This document shows positions 8,512-16,771 of a stretch of DNA of 64,000 nucleotides, one piece after another. Position 1 is the stretch's first letter; each line of letters starts with the position of its first letter. This stretch comes from Microbacterium sp. LCT-H2 (GTDB lineage Bacteria; Actinomycetota; Actinomycetes; Actinomycetales; Microbacteriaceae): NCBI RefSeq assembly GCF_001866135.1, contig NZ_MODW01000004.1, forward strand, positions 288,044-352,043, read 5' to 3'. A program made the position numbers and the translations under genes. The notes beneath the pieces were generated by a model. The model was not told the DNA's origin. It did no database searches and saw only the letters and a program-made list of their open reading frames with translations.

Positions 8512-9894
8512 CTGACTTTCCAGCCCTCGCTTCCGCCTCAGCCCCTCAGCCCCCTCGACGGCCGTTACCGCGCCGCCGTCACCGGGCTCGCCGACTTCCT
8601 CTCCGAGGCCGGGCTCAACCGCGCCAGGGTCGAGGTGGAGGTCGAGTGGCTGATCGCCCTCACCGACCGCTCGCTGTTCGAGACGAGCCCGCTGTCGGAC
8701 GGCGACAAGGAGCGCCTTCGCGCGCTGTACCGCGACTTCGGGCAGGCCGAGATCGACTGGCTCGCCGAGAAGGAAGCCGTCACGCAGCACGACGTGAAGG
8801 CGATCGAGTACCTCGTGCGCGACCGGCTCTCGACGCTCGGCCTCGACCGCATCGCCGAACTCACGCACTTCGCCGCGACGAGCGAGGACATCAACTCCGC
8901 GTCCTACGCCCTCACCGTCAAGCGCGCGGTCGAGGAGGTCTGGCTCCCGGCCCTCGACACCGTGATCGCGAAGCTGCGCGAGCTCGCGGTCGAGCACGCC
9001 GACGCCGCGATGCTCTCGCGCACGCACGGCCAGCCCGCCACACCCTCGACCATGGGCAAGGAGCTCGCGGTCTTCGCCTGGCGCCTGGAGCGCGTGCGTG
9101 CGCAGATCGCCGGCTCCGAGTACCTCGCGAAGTTCTCCGGCGCGACCGGCACGTGGTCCGCCCACCTCGCGGCCGACCCGGACGCCGACTGGCCGACCAT
9201 CGCCCGCGAGTACATCGAGGGACTGGGCCTGGGCTTCAACCCGCTCACGACGCAGATCGAGTCGCACGACTGGCAGGTCGAGCTCTACGACCGCGTGCGT
9301 CACGCCGGCGGGATCCTGCACAACCTCGCGACGGACATCTGGACCTACATCTCGCTCGGCTACTTCGCGCAGATCCCGGTCGCCGGCGCCACCGGCTCGT
9401 CGACCATGCCGCACAAGATCAACCCGATCCGCTTCGAGAACGCCGAGGCCAACCTCGAGATCTCGGGCGCCCTGCTCGCGTCGCTGGGCCAGACGCTGGT
9501 CACGAGCCGCCTGCAGCGCGACCTCACCGACTCCACGACGCAGCGCAACATCGGCGTCGCGTTCGGGCACTCGCTGCTCGCTCTCGACAACCTGCGCCGC
9601 GGCCTGAACGCGATCTCGCTCTCGCGCGATGTGCTGCTCGCCGACCTCGACGTGAACTGGGAGGTGCTGGCCGAGGCGATCCAGACGGTGATCCGCGCCG
9701 AGGTCGTCGCCGGCCGGTCGAGCATCCAGGACCCGTACGCGCTCCTCAAGGAACTCACGCGCGGTCACCGGGTCGGCGCCGCCGACCTCGCCGAGTTCGT
9801 GGAGGGTCTGGAGATCGGGGACGCGGCCAAGCAGCGCCTGCTCGCGCTGACCCCGGCGACCTACACGGGCATCGCGGCGCGCCTCGCCCGCTGA
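8512..9894 (+). CDS. purB: Adenylosuccinate lyase with apparent CTG start
   Basis: Catalyses two steps of purine synthesis: SAICAR to AICAR, and adenylosuccinate to AMP. The 460-aa product has the fumarase/aspartase signature SSTMPHKINPIRFENAEAN and the active-site region TSEDINSASY. The conserved N terminus QPLSPLDGRYRAAV is encoded upstream of any ATG, GTG or TTG. The only in-frame start candidate is CTG 8512, five bases after GGAGGA at 8501-8506. The first conventional start, GTG 8635, would delete the conserved N terminus. I therefore infer a rare CUG initiation codon. Confidence 0.88.
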   Translation: MTFQPSLPPQPLSPLDGRYRAAVTGLADFLSEAGLNRARVEVEVEWLIALTDRSLFETSPLSDGDKERLRALYRDFGQAEIDWLAEKEAVTQHDVKAIEYLVRDRLSTLGLDRIAELTHFAATSEDINSASYALTVKRAVEEVWLPALDTVIAKLRELAVEHADAAMLSRTHGQPATPSTMGKELAVFAWRLERVRAQIAGSEYLAKFSGATGTWSAHLAADPDADWPTIAREYIEGLGLGFNPLTTQIESHDWQVELYDRVRHAGGILHNLATDIWTYISLGYFAQIPVAGATGSSTMPHKINPIRFENAEANLEISGALLASLGQTLVTSRLQRDLTDSTTQRNIGVAFGHSLLALDNLRRGLNAISLSRDVLLADLDVNWEVLAEAIQTVIRAEVVAGRSSIQDPYALLKELTRGHRVGAADLAEFVEGLEIGDAAKQRLLALTPATYTGIAARLAR

Positions 9895-9906
9895 ATCCGG
9901 CAGGAG

Positions 9907-11339
9907 CTAGGAGCCCGACTCCCCGGAGTGCTCCTCGACTCTGTCCTTCGGCATGAACGACGCCGCCAGGAGCGTGAGCACGGCGGTCACCGCGACCGCC
10001 ACGAACACCCACACCGAGGCGTGGACGATCGTGGTGGGGTCGTCCGGTCCCGCCCCCTGCGCGATGACCGCGTTCGAGATCGCCCCGAACACCGCCACGC
10101 CCACGGCGCTTCCCGCAGACCGTGCGAAGGCGTTCATCCCGGTCACCGCGCCGCGCTCGCCCCAGCCCACCGAGGCCTGCGCAGCGATGAGGGTCGGGGC
10201 CGCACTCCACCCGAGTCCGAAGCCGAGGAGGAACGCGATGCCGGCGACGACGAACGGGTTGGGCCAGGAGGCGACGGCGGCGAGCGCGATGGCGGCGACG
10301 GTCGTGATGCTCATACCGATGAGCGTGGTGCGTCGGAAGCCGATGCGCAGGTACAGCCGTCCGGCGTTCGCGGCGGCGAGCGGCCAGCCGAGGGTCAGGG
10401 CCGCGACCGCGAGACCCGACAGCAGCGGAGCGATGCCGATGGACCCCTCGAGGTAGGCCGGGGCGAAGCTGGTCACTCCGAGCATCAGCGCGCCGATGCC
10501 GAGGGAAACCAACGTGGTCGTGAGGATGAGCCGACGGGTCACGAGGCGCAGATCGACGATCGGCTCCGCCACCCGGCGCTCGACGAACCCGAAGGCCACC
10601 AGCGCGACCACCCCGATCCCGAAGCAGAGGGCACTCTGCACGGACAGCCAGGCCCAGGCGTTCCCACCCTCCAGCATGCCGAGGATGAGCGCTGTGAGCC
10701 CGATGGTCAGCAGCACCGCTCCCCCGTAGTCGATGCTGTGCCGCTGGGTCTGCTTCTGCTCCGTGTAGGTGCGCAGCAGCATCCATCCGGCGATCAGACA
10801 CAGGGGCACGTTGATCCAGAAGATCCAGCGCCAGGCGTCGAGCTGGGCGAAGATGCCGCCGAGCGCCGGTCCGACGACCGAGGAGATGGCCCACACGCTG
10901 GCGACGTATCCCTGCACCTTCGCGCGTTCGGCGACCGTGTAGATGTCACCGACGATGGTCATCGACATCGGCGCGACGGCCCCGGCGCCGATCCCTGGAT
11001 GATGCGGAACACGATCAGTGCCGGCATGCTCCAGGCGAAGCCGCAGAGGATGGACCCGAGCAGGAACAGGGCGATGCCGAGCAGGATGATCGGCTTGCGA
11101 CCCACCGTGTCGGCGAACCGCGAGTAGATCGGCACGCTCACGGCCTGGGCCAGGAGATACACCGAGAACAGCCACGGGAACTGCTGATAGCTGCCGAGGT
11201 CGCGCACGATGCTCGGCACCGCGGTGGCGAGGATCGTCGCGTCGATGGCGATGAGGCCGGTGGCGAGCATGAGCGCGCCGAGGATGGGTCCCCGCTCCGA
11301 CCGGAGTCCGATGGAGGCGCGGTCGACGGAGGCAGTCAC
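9907..11339 (-). pseudogene. MFS drug exporter (DHA2, EmrB/QacA type) broken by a 1-bp frameshift
   Basis: The N-terminal part (11339 to about 10995) reads MTASVDRASIGLRSERGPIL with the family motif FADTVGRKPIIL. It shifts frame after VFRIIQG, and the next frame resumes as IGAGAVAPMSMTIVGD, RWIFWINVPL and so on to the stop at 9907. Adding one base to the CCC run at 10993-10995 (CAGGG to CAGGGG on the minus strand) restores a 477-codon, 14-helix proton antiporter. Both halves are otherwise intact, so this is either a recent inactivation or a sequencing error in a homopolymer. It is convergent with purB, 12 bp away. Confidence 0.85.
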
Positions 11340-11388
11340 TCCAGGGACAAGCGGAACGACCCCACCGATATTCCGCCGGGTGTCTCCG

Positions 11389-11748
11389 TCAGGACGAGGC
11401 GGGGCGTCCCTGCTCGTCGGTGGTGCCGTCGCTCGCAGCGTCGTCCTCCGCGTCGTACAGCACGGGGCGGTCGACGGGCTTGGTGACGTCGGCGGGATCG
11501 ACGGCGAGCATGAGCATCGCGAGGATCAGGAGGGTCGCGATGAAGGCGCCACCACCCACGACGAGGCTCAGCGCCACCGGGGTGAGGCCCTCATAGGTGC
11601 CGTTCGCGATGGCGGTGTTCACGCGGAGGGTGAAGGCGCCGGTGGAAACGAGGGTGACGACCATGGCGAACACGCCGCAGCCGAGCGCGATGCCGAGCAG
11701 GTGCAGGGGCCGCAGGATGTCCCGTCGAGTGGGCTTGTCGTCGCTCAT
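11389..11748 (-). CDS. Small two-to-three-helix membrane protein
   Basis: A 119-aa protein starting MSDDKPTRRDILRPLHLLG, with two or three hydrophobic segments (LGIALGCGVFAMVVTLV, LVVGGGAFIATLLILAMLML) and an acidic hydrophilic tail. No family recognised. The start overlaps the upstream membrane-protein gene by ATGA (11745-11748), so the two are translated together and probably function together at the membrane. Confidence 0.7.
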   Translation of the reverse strand: MSDDKPTRRDILRPLHLLGIALGCGVFAMVVTLVSTGAFTLRVNTAIANGTYEGLTPVALSLVVGGGAFIATLLILAMLMLAVDPADVTKPVDRPVLYDAEDDAASDGTTDEQGRPASS

Positions 11749-12395
11749 CGCTCTCCTCCGTGCTCCACAGGAGCCGCATCGTTCTCGGGGGCGGCAGCGA
11801 CGTCGTCGGCGTCCGCGCGCTTCGGGGTGAGGCCGGCGATGCCGAGGAAGACCGCGACGATGGCCGCATACCCTCCGAACATCCCCACGCCGAGGATGAT
11901 GCCGGACAGCTCGAACGTGCCCGCCTTCTCGATCGTGTACTCCTGGACGAAGCCCGACGGGATCAGCAGCAGGACGACGGCGAGGAGCACGCCCAGCGCT
12001 CCGACGGTGATCGCGTCGGTGGCGAGCGCTCCCCCGGTGCGGCGGGCGCGGATGCCTGCGAGCAGTTCCAGGCCGCCGCTGAGCACGCCCCAGGTGATGA
12101 GCACGATGAAGAACATGTCGTCCGTGCGCCAGGCCGGCACGCCGCCGGCCATGCCGGCGATCGCGCTCACGACCGCGAGGAGGATCGCCGACCAGCGCGA
12201 CCCCGCCGGGAGGACGAGCCACGCGGCGAGGATGTGCACGAGGGCGGTGACCAGCGCGAAACCGCTGAAGACGGCGAGACCGACCGCCGCGGAGTGATCC
12301 GAGGAGAAGGTGATCATCAGGGCGGCGACGGCGGCGAACAGCGCGCGCAGCAATTGCACGTGGCGCATGGTGAACGCGCGAGCAGGGACAGACAT
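11745..12395 (-). CDS. HdeD/DUF308-like multi-pass membrane protein
   Basis: A 216-aa membrane protein with about six predicted helices (LLRALFAAVAALMITF, VGLAVFSGFALVTALVHILAAWLVL, FIVLITWGVLSGGLELLAGIRARR and others). The repeated helix-pair layout and the GxLELLAGIRARR-like stretch resemble the HdeD/DUF308 family, whose members are linked to acid or envelope stress in enterobacteria. The C terminus is acidic and disordered. First gene of a two-gene unit with the small membrane protein after it. Confidence 0.65.
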   Translation of the reverse strand: MSVPARAFTMRHVQLLRALFAAVAALMITFSSDHSAAVGLAVFSGFALVTALVHILAAWLVLPAGSRWSAILLAVVSAIAGMAGGVPAWRTDDMFFIVLITWGVLSGGLELLAGIRARRTGGALATDAITVGALGVLLAVVLLLIPSGFVQEYTIEKAGTFELSGIILGVGMFGGYAAIVAVFLGIAGLTPKRADADDVAAAPENDAAPVEHGGER

Positions 12396-12466
12396 GACGG
12401 CCAGATCCTCCGGGGTTTCCCTACCAGTCTACGCGGGGCCAGGAGCCGGAAGCGCCCGGGGATGCT

Positions 12467-12511
12467 CGTGAAGCCCGGCGGATCTCCCCAGATCGATTGC
12501 CGGGCTTCACG
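12467..12511. repeat. Perfect 13-bp inverted repeat in a divergent gap
   Basis: CGTGAAGCCCGGC at 12467-12479 pairs perfectly with GCCGGGCTTCACG at 12499-12511 across a 19-bp loop. It lies in the 290-bp gap between the minus-strand DUF308-like gene (start 12395) and the plus-strand HTH gene (start 12686), so it is not a simple terminator. Nothing else is recognisable in that gap. It is similar in style to the other intergenic palindromes of this window but unrelated in sequence. Confidence 0.55.
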
Positions 12512-12685
12512 ACATACGCAGCAAGGGGGGCATCACTGCGTCGGGCCGCTGCCGCAGGGTCGGGCACCCTCCCCGCGACATCGCAGCCCCGTGACCCACT
12601 TGCTCACCTGGTCCCCTGAGGTGTGCGCGTGCGGTCGTATGCTCACTCTAGAGATGTGTTCTTCACATACCGGGTGGGGGCTGTG

Positions 12686-13612
12686 ATGGGTTTTGGGGAC
12701 GGCGAGAACAGAGGGGCGACGCCGGATGCGTTCGCCGCGGCACTGCGCGACGCGATCAACGCGAGACCCGTGACGCTGTCGTGGTTGCAGCGGCAGCTCC
12801 GCGACCGGGGCAACCGCGTCTCGATGGCCACGCTGAGCTACTGGCGGTCCGGGGCCCGCCGCCCGGAAGGACCGCAGTCGCTCGCCGCTCTCGCCGACAT
12901 CGAGGATCTGCTGGGCCTCGATACCGGGGCGTTGAGCCGGCTCCTGCGCCCGCATCGCACGGGGCCGCTGGGCCCGCAGGGGTTCCCGCTGGAGCAGGTC
13001 GACATGGAGCGGGCGGTCCGTGAGGTCTACGCCGCGCTCGGCGCCGCCTATCCGGACACGTCGCGGGAGCTCACCGTCCACTCGGTCACGGACGTGGACG
13101 CCGACGGCGAGGTGTCCTCCTGCCTCACCCGCAGCATCGTGCAGTCCACCACCGGGGTCATCACGGCCATCCCCGTCCTCGACCTCACCCCCGGCGTCCC
13201 CGGACCTCCGCCGCTCCTGACGGCCGTGGCGGGCGGACGGGTCACCGCCCGCTACTCCCACCCGAACGGCGAGGCGCACGGTGCGCTGATCGAGCTCGAC
13301 GAGCCCCTCACGGCCCCGGACACCGCGGTGGTCGAGTGGTCGGTGCAATACGCGCCCGGACATCCCTCGGATCGGGAGACCGGGCACGCCTTGTCCCGCC
13401 AGGCGCGGGAGCTGCTCGTGTGGACGCGCTTCCACCCGGATGCCGTGCCGGACTGGTGCGACGAGCTCGTCGAGACCGCCGGGGGCACCGTCGTCACCGC
13501 GCTCCCCCGGCCTCGGGGCACGTCGGTGCATCAGGTCCGCCGGGCGTTCGGTCCCGGCGCCCTCGGCCTGCGCTGGGGGTACGGACCTCGCGAGGGTGCT
13601 CAGCCCGGCTGA
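12686..13612 (+). CDS. Helix-turn-helix regulator-like protein
   Basis: A 308-aa protein. Residues about 15-85 form an XRE-like HTH (FAAALRDAINARPVTLSWLQRQLRDRG, then MATLSYWRSGARRPEGPQSLAALADIEDLLGL). The rest is a beta-rich domain of unknown type with no recognised ligand or enzyme motif. I chose ATG 12686; an upstream GTG at 12677 or ATG at 12623 would extend it with non-conserved sequence. The last 13 bp overlap the convergent sulfurtransferase gene. Probably a transcription factor with a sensing C-terminal half, target unknown. Confidence 0.65.
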   Translation: MGFGDGENRGATPDAFAAALRDAINARPVTLSWLQRQLRDRGNRVSMATLSYWRSGARRPEGPQSLAALADIEDLLGLDTGALSRLLRPHRTGPLGPQGFPLEQVDMERAVREVYAALGAAYPDTSRELTVHSVTDVDADGEVSSCLTRSIVQSTTGVITAIPVLDLTPGVPGPPPLLTAVAGGRVTARYSHPNGEAHGALIELDEPLTAPDTAVVEWSVQYAPGHPSDRETGHALSRQARELLVWTRFHPDAVPDWCDELVETAGGTVVTALPRPRGTSVHQVRRAFGPGALGLRWGYGPREGAQPG

Positions 13613-14439
13613 TCGCCCGTCGCGACCGGCCGGCCCGGCGTGTTCGACCACTGGCTCCAGGAGCCGGGGAAGACCCTCGCGGGGATGCCCACCTCGTGCA
13701 GGACCAGAGCCGTGTGCGCCGCCGTGATGCCGGACCCGCAGTAGGCCGCGACCGGCGTCTCCGCGGTGATCCCGATCTCTGCGAGCGTCGCCCGCACCGT
13801 GTCGTGATCGCGGATGCGCCCGCTCTCGTCGAGGTGCCGCGTGGTGGGGAGGTTGCGGGCACCGGGGATGTGGCCGGCGATCGGGTCGAGCGGTTCGGTG
13901 TCGCCGCGGTAGCGCTCGGGGGCGCGCACGTCGAGCAGGACCCCGGTCTCCGGGAACGCCGCCGCCTCGTCGATCGAGAGGGCGTCCTGGCCGGGATCCG
14001 CGAGCACGACGTCACCGGTCTCCGGCACGACGTCGTCGGTCGCCAGGTCGTATCCGGCCGCGGTCCAGGCGCGCAGCCCGCCGTCGAGCACGCGGACCTC
14101 GACCCCCGCCTGCCGCAGCAGCCACCACGCCCGGGCCGCCGCGAGACCCTTGGTGTCGTCGTAGGCCACGACGGCGTCGCCCTGCCGCACGCCCCAGCGC
14201 CGGGCCGCCGCCTGCAGGGTCTCCGTCGACGGGAGCGGGTGCCGCCCCTCGATGGGCGCTCCGGGCGTGGAGAGCTCCTGATCCAACGACGCGAACACGG
14301 CGCCGGGGATGTGACCCGAGCGGTAGTCGCCCGGGCCCGCCTCGGGACGATCGAGGCGCCAGCGCACGTCGACGACCCGGATCCGGGCGCCGCCGTCGAG
14401 GAGGTCGTGGAGTTCGGTCGCGGAGACGAAGTGACTCAT
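13600..14439 (-). CDS. sseA: Thiosulfate/3-mercaptopyruvate sulfurtransferase
   Basis: Two-rhodanese-domain enzyme of 279 aa that transfers sulfur to cyanide or thiols. The catalytic cysteine is in AAYCGSGITAAH in the second domain. Conserved rhodanese signatures YRSGHIPGAVFASLDQ (domain 1) and IAGHIPGARNLP (domain 2) are present. Start ATG 14439, with TAGCCT at 14451-14446 exactly 6 nt upstream, suggests a leaderless mRNA. The 3' end overlaps the convergent HTH gene by 13 bp. Confidence 0.88.
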   Translation of the reverse strand: MSHFVSATELHDLLDGGARIRVVDVRWRLDRPEAGPGDYRSGHIPGAVFASLDQELSTPGAPIEGRHPLPSTETLQAAARRWGVRQGDAVVAYDDTKGLAAARAWWLLRQAGVEVRVLDGGLRAWTAAGYDLATDDVVPETGDVVLADPGQDALSIDEAAAFPETGVLLDVRAPERYRGDTEPLDPIAGHIPGARNLPTTRHLDESGRIRDHDTVRATLAEIGITAETPVAAYCGSGITAAHTALVLHEVGIPARVFPGSWSQWSNTPGRPVATGDQPG

Positions 14440-14546
14440 GGTGCGAGGCTACCGAGTGCGCGACGCCGCGCGTGGCGTCGCCGTCACGGACGGACACGGT
14501 TCTCGCTGCCCGGGAATAGCCACGCGTCCCCGGTGTTTCTCCTCAC

Positions 14547-15197
14547 ATGATTGAAACTTCAACGGTCGCCGCGGAGCGCACCCGCGTGCGGGTGCCCCTG
14601 CGCTTCGCGGACGGCTTCACCACGACGGCCGACGTGGTGACCTTCGATGGACTCGTGGACGGACGCGAGCATCTGCTGCTCGGCCTCGGTGACTGGCAGG
14701 CCGCCCTCGCCCGCTCCGCCGGCGGTGGGGATGACCCTCTCGTCCGCCCGCACAGCGAGTGCCTCACGGGAGACGTGTTCGGCTCCGAGCGCTGCGACTG
14801 CGGACCGCAGCTGCGGGAGGCCGTCGAGCGGATCGCCGCCGAGGGCGGCTTCCTGCTCTATCTGCGGCAGGAAGGCCGCGGCATCGGGCTCTACGCCAAG
14901 CTCGACGCGTACGCCCTGCAGGATGCGGGCCTGGACACCTACGAGGCGAACGTGGCCCTCGGGCGCGGCGAGGACGAGCGGGACTACACCGTCGCGGCGC
15001 AGATGCTGCGCGCGCTGGGCGTGGACCGCATCCGTCTGCTCAGCAACAACCCCGACAAGGCCGCACAGCTCGACGCCCTCGGCATCCACGTCACCGAGCG
15101 GGTGCGCACCGAGGTGCACCTGTCCGAGGCGAACTCGCGCTACCTCCAGGCGAAGCGCGACCACACGGCGCACACGATCGACCTGACCGCGGCGTGA
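14547..15197 (+). CDS. ribA: GTP cyclohydrolase II
   Basis: First step of riboflavin synthesis, GTP to 2,5-diamino-6-ribosylamino-pyrimidinone phosphate with release of formate. The 216-aa product carries the zinc site in SECLTGDVFGSERCDCGPQL and the catalytic loop LYLRQEGRGIGLYAKL. It is a stand-alone RibA without a fused RibB domain. It sits apart from other rib genes, and no FMN riboswitch is visible in the 107-bp upstream gap. A MarR regulator follows after 17 bp. Confidence 0.92.
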   Translation: MIETSTVAAERTRVRVPLRFADGFTTTADVVTFDGLVDGREHLLLGLGDWQAALARSAGGGDDPLVRPHSECLTGDVFGSERCDCGPQLREAVERIAAEGGFLLYLRQEGRGIGLYAKLDAYALQDAGLDTYEANVALGRGEDERDYTVAAQMLRALGVDRIRLLSNNPDKAAQLDALGIHVTERVRTEVHLSEANSRYLQAKRDHTAHTIDLTAA

Positions 15198-15214
15198 CCT
15201 CCGAGGAGCACGAT

Positions 15215-15685
15215 ATGAGCGAGACGCGGCACCCGCGGCGACTCGACAACGACGAGCTCGCGACGTGGCTCCCGATCATCCGGTTCGTCCAGCTGCTGCC
15301 CCAGGTCCTCGACCGGGCGCTGAAGGACGAGGTGGGCCTGAACCACGCCCGCTACGCGATCCTCGTCACGCTGGCCGGTCAGGGGGCGGACGCCATCACC
15401 ATGAGCGAGCTCGCGCGCATCGCGGGACTCAGCCGGTCGCGGCTGAGCCACGCCCTGGACTCCCTGGAGGAGCGCGGGTGGGTGGAGCGGACGTCGTGCA
15501 GCACGGACAAGCGCACCCTCTCCGCGACGCTGACCCCGGAGGGCCGGGAGATGCTCCGGGCAGCCGCGCCCGTCCACGTGGCCCAGATCCGCGAGCTCAT
15601 CCTCGACCCGCTGTCCGCGGAGGACCGGCAGCGGCTGCAGGACATCCTGGGCGCGCTGCTGCCGGGCGTCACGGCGGCGCTGTGA
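15215..15685 (+). CDS. MarR-family transcriptional regulator
   Basis: A 156-aa winged-helix regulator. The recognition region is ITMSELARIAGLSRSRLSHALDSLEERGWVERTSCSTDKRTLSATLTPEGREML, with the conserved D-x-R of the wing (DKR). Start ATG 15215 with GAGGAG just upstream. It is 17 bp after ribA and probably in the same transcript, but the target and inducer are not evident. Confidence 0.85.
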   Translation: MSETRHPRRLDNDELATWLPIIRFVQLLPQVLDRALKDEVGLNHARYAILVTLAGQGADAITMSELARIAGLSRSRLSHALDSLEERGWVERTSCSTDKRTLSATLTPEGREMLRAAAPVHVAQIRELILDPLSAEDRQRLQDILGALLPGVTAAL

Positions 15686-15690
15686 GCCGC

Positions 15691-15709
15691 GTTCTGCTCT
15701 GAGCAGAAC
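15691..15709. promoter_or_regulatory. Perfect 19-bp palindrome upstream of the ClgR-like gene
   Basis: GTTCTGCTC at 15691-15699, a central T, and GAGCAGAAC at 15701-15709 form a perfect dyad, 39 bp before the ATG at 15748. A 14/19 match occurs at 17421-17439 upstream of the clpP pair. The two positions suggest an operator for the ClgR-like protein, controlling its own gene and the clp genes. Confidence 0.6.
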
Positions 15710-15747
15710 CTCTCGATCGCCGCACAGGCTGCGGCCTATCGTGAGGC

Positions 15748-16098
15748 ATGGCCGACATCGTCCCGTTCCCCCTCGCCCCGCATCCCGTCCGTCCGCCGTC
15801 GAACGGCCCCGAGCCGCTGTGGCGTGACCTGCTCGGGGATCAGCTCCGGCGGCGGCGTCATGACCGCGGGGAGACGCTCAGCGAGACCGCGGAGAAGGCC
15901 GGGGTCTCGCCGCAGTACCTCTCCGAGGTCGAGCGCGGTCGGAAGGAGCCGTCCAGCGAGATGATCGCCGCGATCGCCGGGGCCCTGGATGCCACTCTCG
16001 TGGAGCTCACGAGCGCGGTCGCCGAGGAGCTTCGTCAGGCCACCCCCGCTGCGGCGGCGGTGTCGGCCTCCCGCGGCGCCTTCGCCCTGGCCGCCTGA
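15748..16098 (+). CDS. clgR: ClgR-like XRE-family regulator of clp genes
   Basis: A 116-aa regulator with an XRE HTH at about 28-85 (LLGDQLRRRRHDRGETLSETAEKAG, then VSPQYLSEVERGRKEPSSEMIAAIAGAL). The SEVERGRKEPSSE stretch is characteristic of ClgR, the actinobacterial activator of clp protease genes, and two clpP genes lie directly opposite. TATCGT at 15737-15742 with a 5-nt gap to the ATG suggests a leaderless mRNA, and a 19-bp palindrome lies upstream. Whether this is the main ClgR or a local paralogue is uncertain. Confidence 0.75.
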   Translation: MADIVPFPLAPHPVRPPSNGPEPLWRDLLGDQLRRRRHDRGETLSETAEKAGVSPQYLSEVERGRKEPSSEMIAAIAGALDATLVELTSAVAEELRQATPAAAAVSASRGAFALAA

Positions 16099-16109
16099 CC
16101 CGTTTCACC

Positions 16110-16159
16110 TGCACGACCGGTCCCCGGGTGCACGACGGAACCCGGGGACCCGTCGTGCA
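16110..16159. terminator. Nested palindrome between convergent clgR-like and clpP genes
   Basis: TGCACGAC (16110-16117) pairs with GTCGTGCA (16152-16159), and after a C-C mismatch GGTCCCCGGGT (16119-16129) pairs with ACCCGGGGACC (16140-16150). The loop repeats GCACGAC once more. The roughly 20-bp stem lies in the 70-bp gap between convergent genes, so it can end transcription in both directions. Confidence 0.6.
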
Positions 16160-16168
16160 CCCGTCACC

Positions 16169-16771
16169 TCATCGTGCCTCCGGATCACGGGGACCGAGCA
16201 CGGTGTTGATGAGGCCGTAGTCGAGGGCGGCGGCGGCGGTGAAGACCCGGTCCCGGTCGGTGTCGGCACGGAGCTCCGCGAGGGAGCGGCCGGTGTGCCG
16301 ACCCAGGATCGTCTCCATGTCCGCGCGCACCCGCACGACCTCGTCGGCCGCGAGGATGAGGTCCGGGATGGCTCCGCGCGACTGACCGGCCGGCTGATGC
16401 AGCACGATGCGCGCGTGGGCGAGGGCCGCCCGCTCCCCCGGCGCTCCCGCCGCGACGAGGAGCGCCGCCGGACCGATGGCCTGCCCGACGCACGTCGTCG
16501 CGATCCGCGGACGGATGTGCTGCATGGTGTCGTAGATCGCCAGCGCGGCACCGGGATCGCCGCCCTCGCTGTTGATGTAGAACTGCACGCCGGTCTCCGG
16601 GCCGTCCGCGTCGAGGTGCAGGAGCTGCGCGATGAGGGCGTTGGCCACCCCCGCGTCGATGCCGGTGCCGAGATAGATGACGCGCTCGGCGAGCAGATGC
16701 GAGTACACGTCCATGACCCGCTCCCCCCGAGGATGCTGGGCGATGACGTTCGGGATCGTGTAGCCGCTCAT
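16169..16771 (-). CDS. ClpP-family subunit lacking the catalytic serine
   Basis: A 200-aa ClpP homologue (FYINSEGGDPGAALAIYDTM, HQPAGQSRG, YGLINTVL). In the nucleophile motif, where active ClpP reads GQAASM, this protein reads GQAIGP, placing Gly100 at the serine position. The histidine (His125, 25 residues later) and aspartate (Asp174) of the triad are at the expected spacing. The codon is GGT in the given sequence. It is probably an inactive ring subunit, comparable in logic to cyanobacterial ClpR, assembled with the active paralogue encoded just upstream. The start overlaps that gene by ATGA. Confidence 0.85.
   Translation of the reverse strand: MSGYTIPNVIAQHPRGERVMDVYSHLLAERVIYLGTGIDAGVANALIAQLLHLDADGPETGVQFYINSEGGDPGAALAIYDTMQHIRPRIATTCVGQAIGPAALLVAAGAPGERAALAHARIVLHQPAGQSRGAIPDLILAADEVVRVRADMETILGRHTGRSLAELRADTDRDRVFTAAAALDYGLINTVLGPRDPEAR

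Noticed and set aside
14440..14546. FMN riboswitch upstream of ribA
   Set aside because: The 107-bp gap lacks the conserved FMN-element sequences and any clear multi-helix fold.
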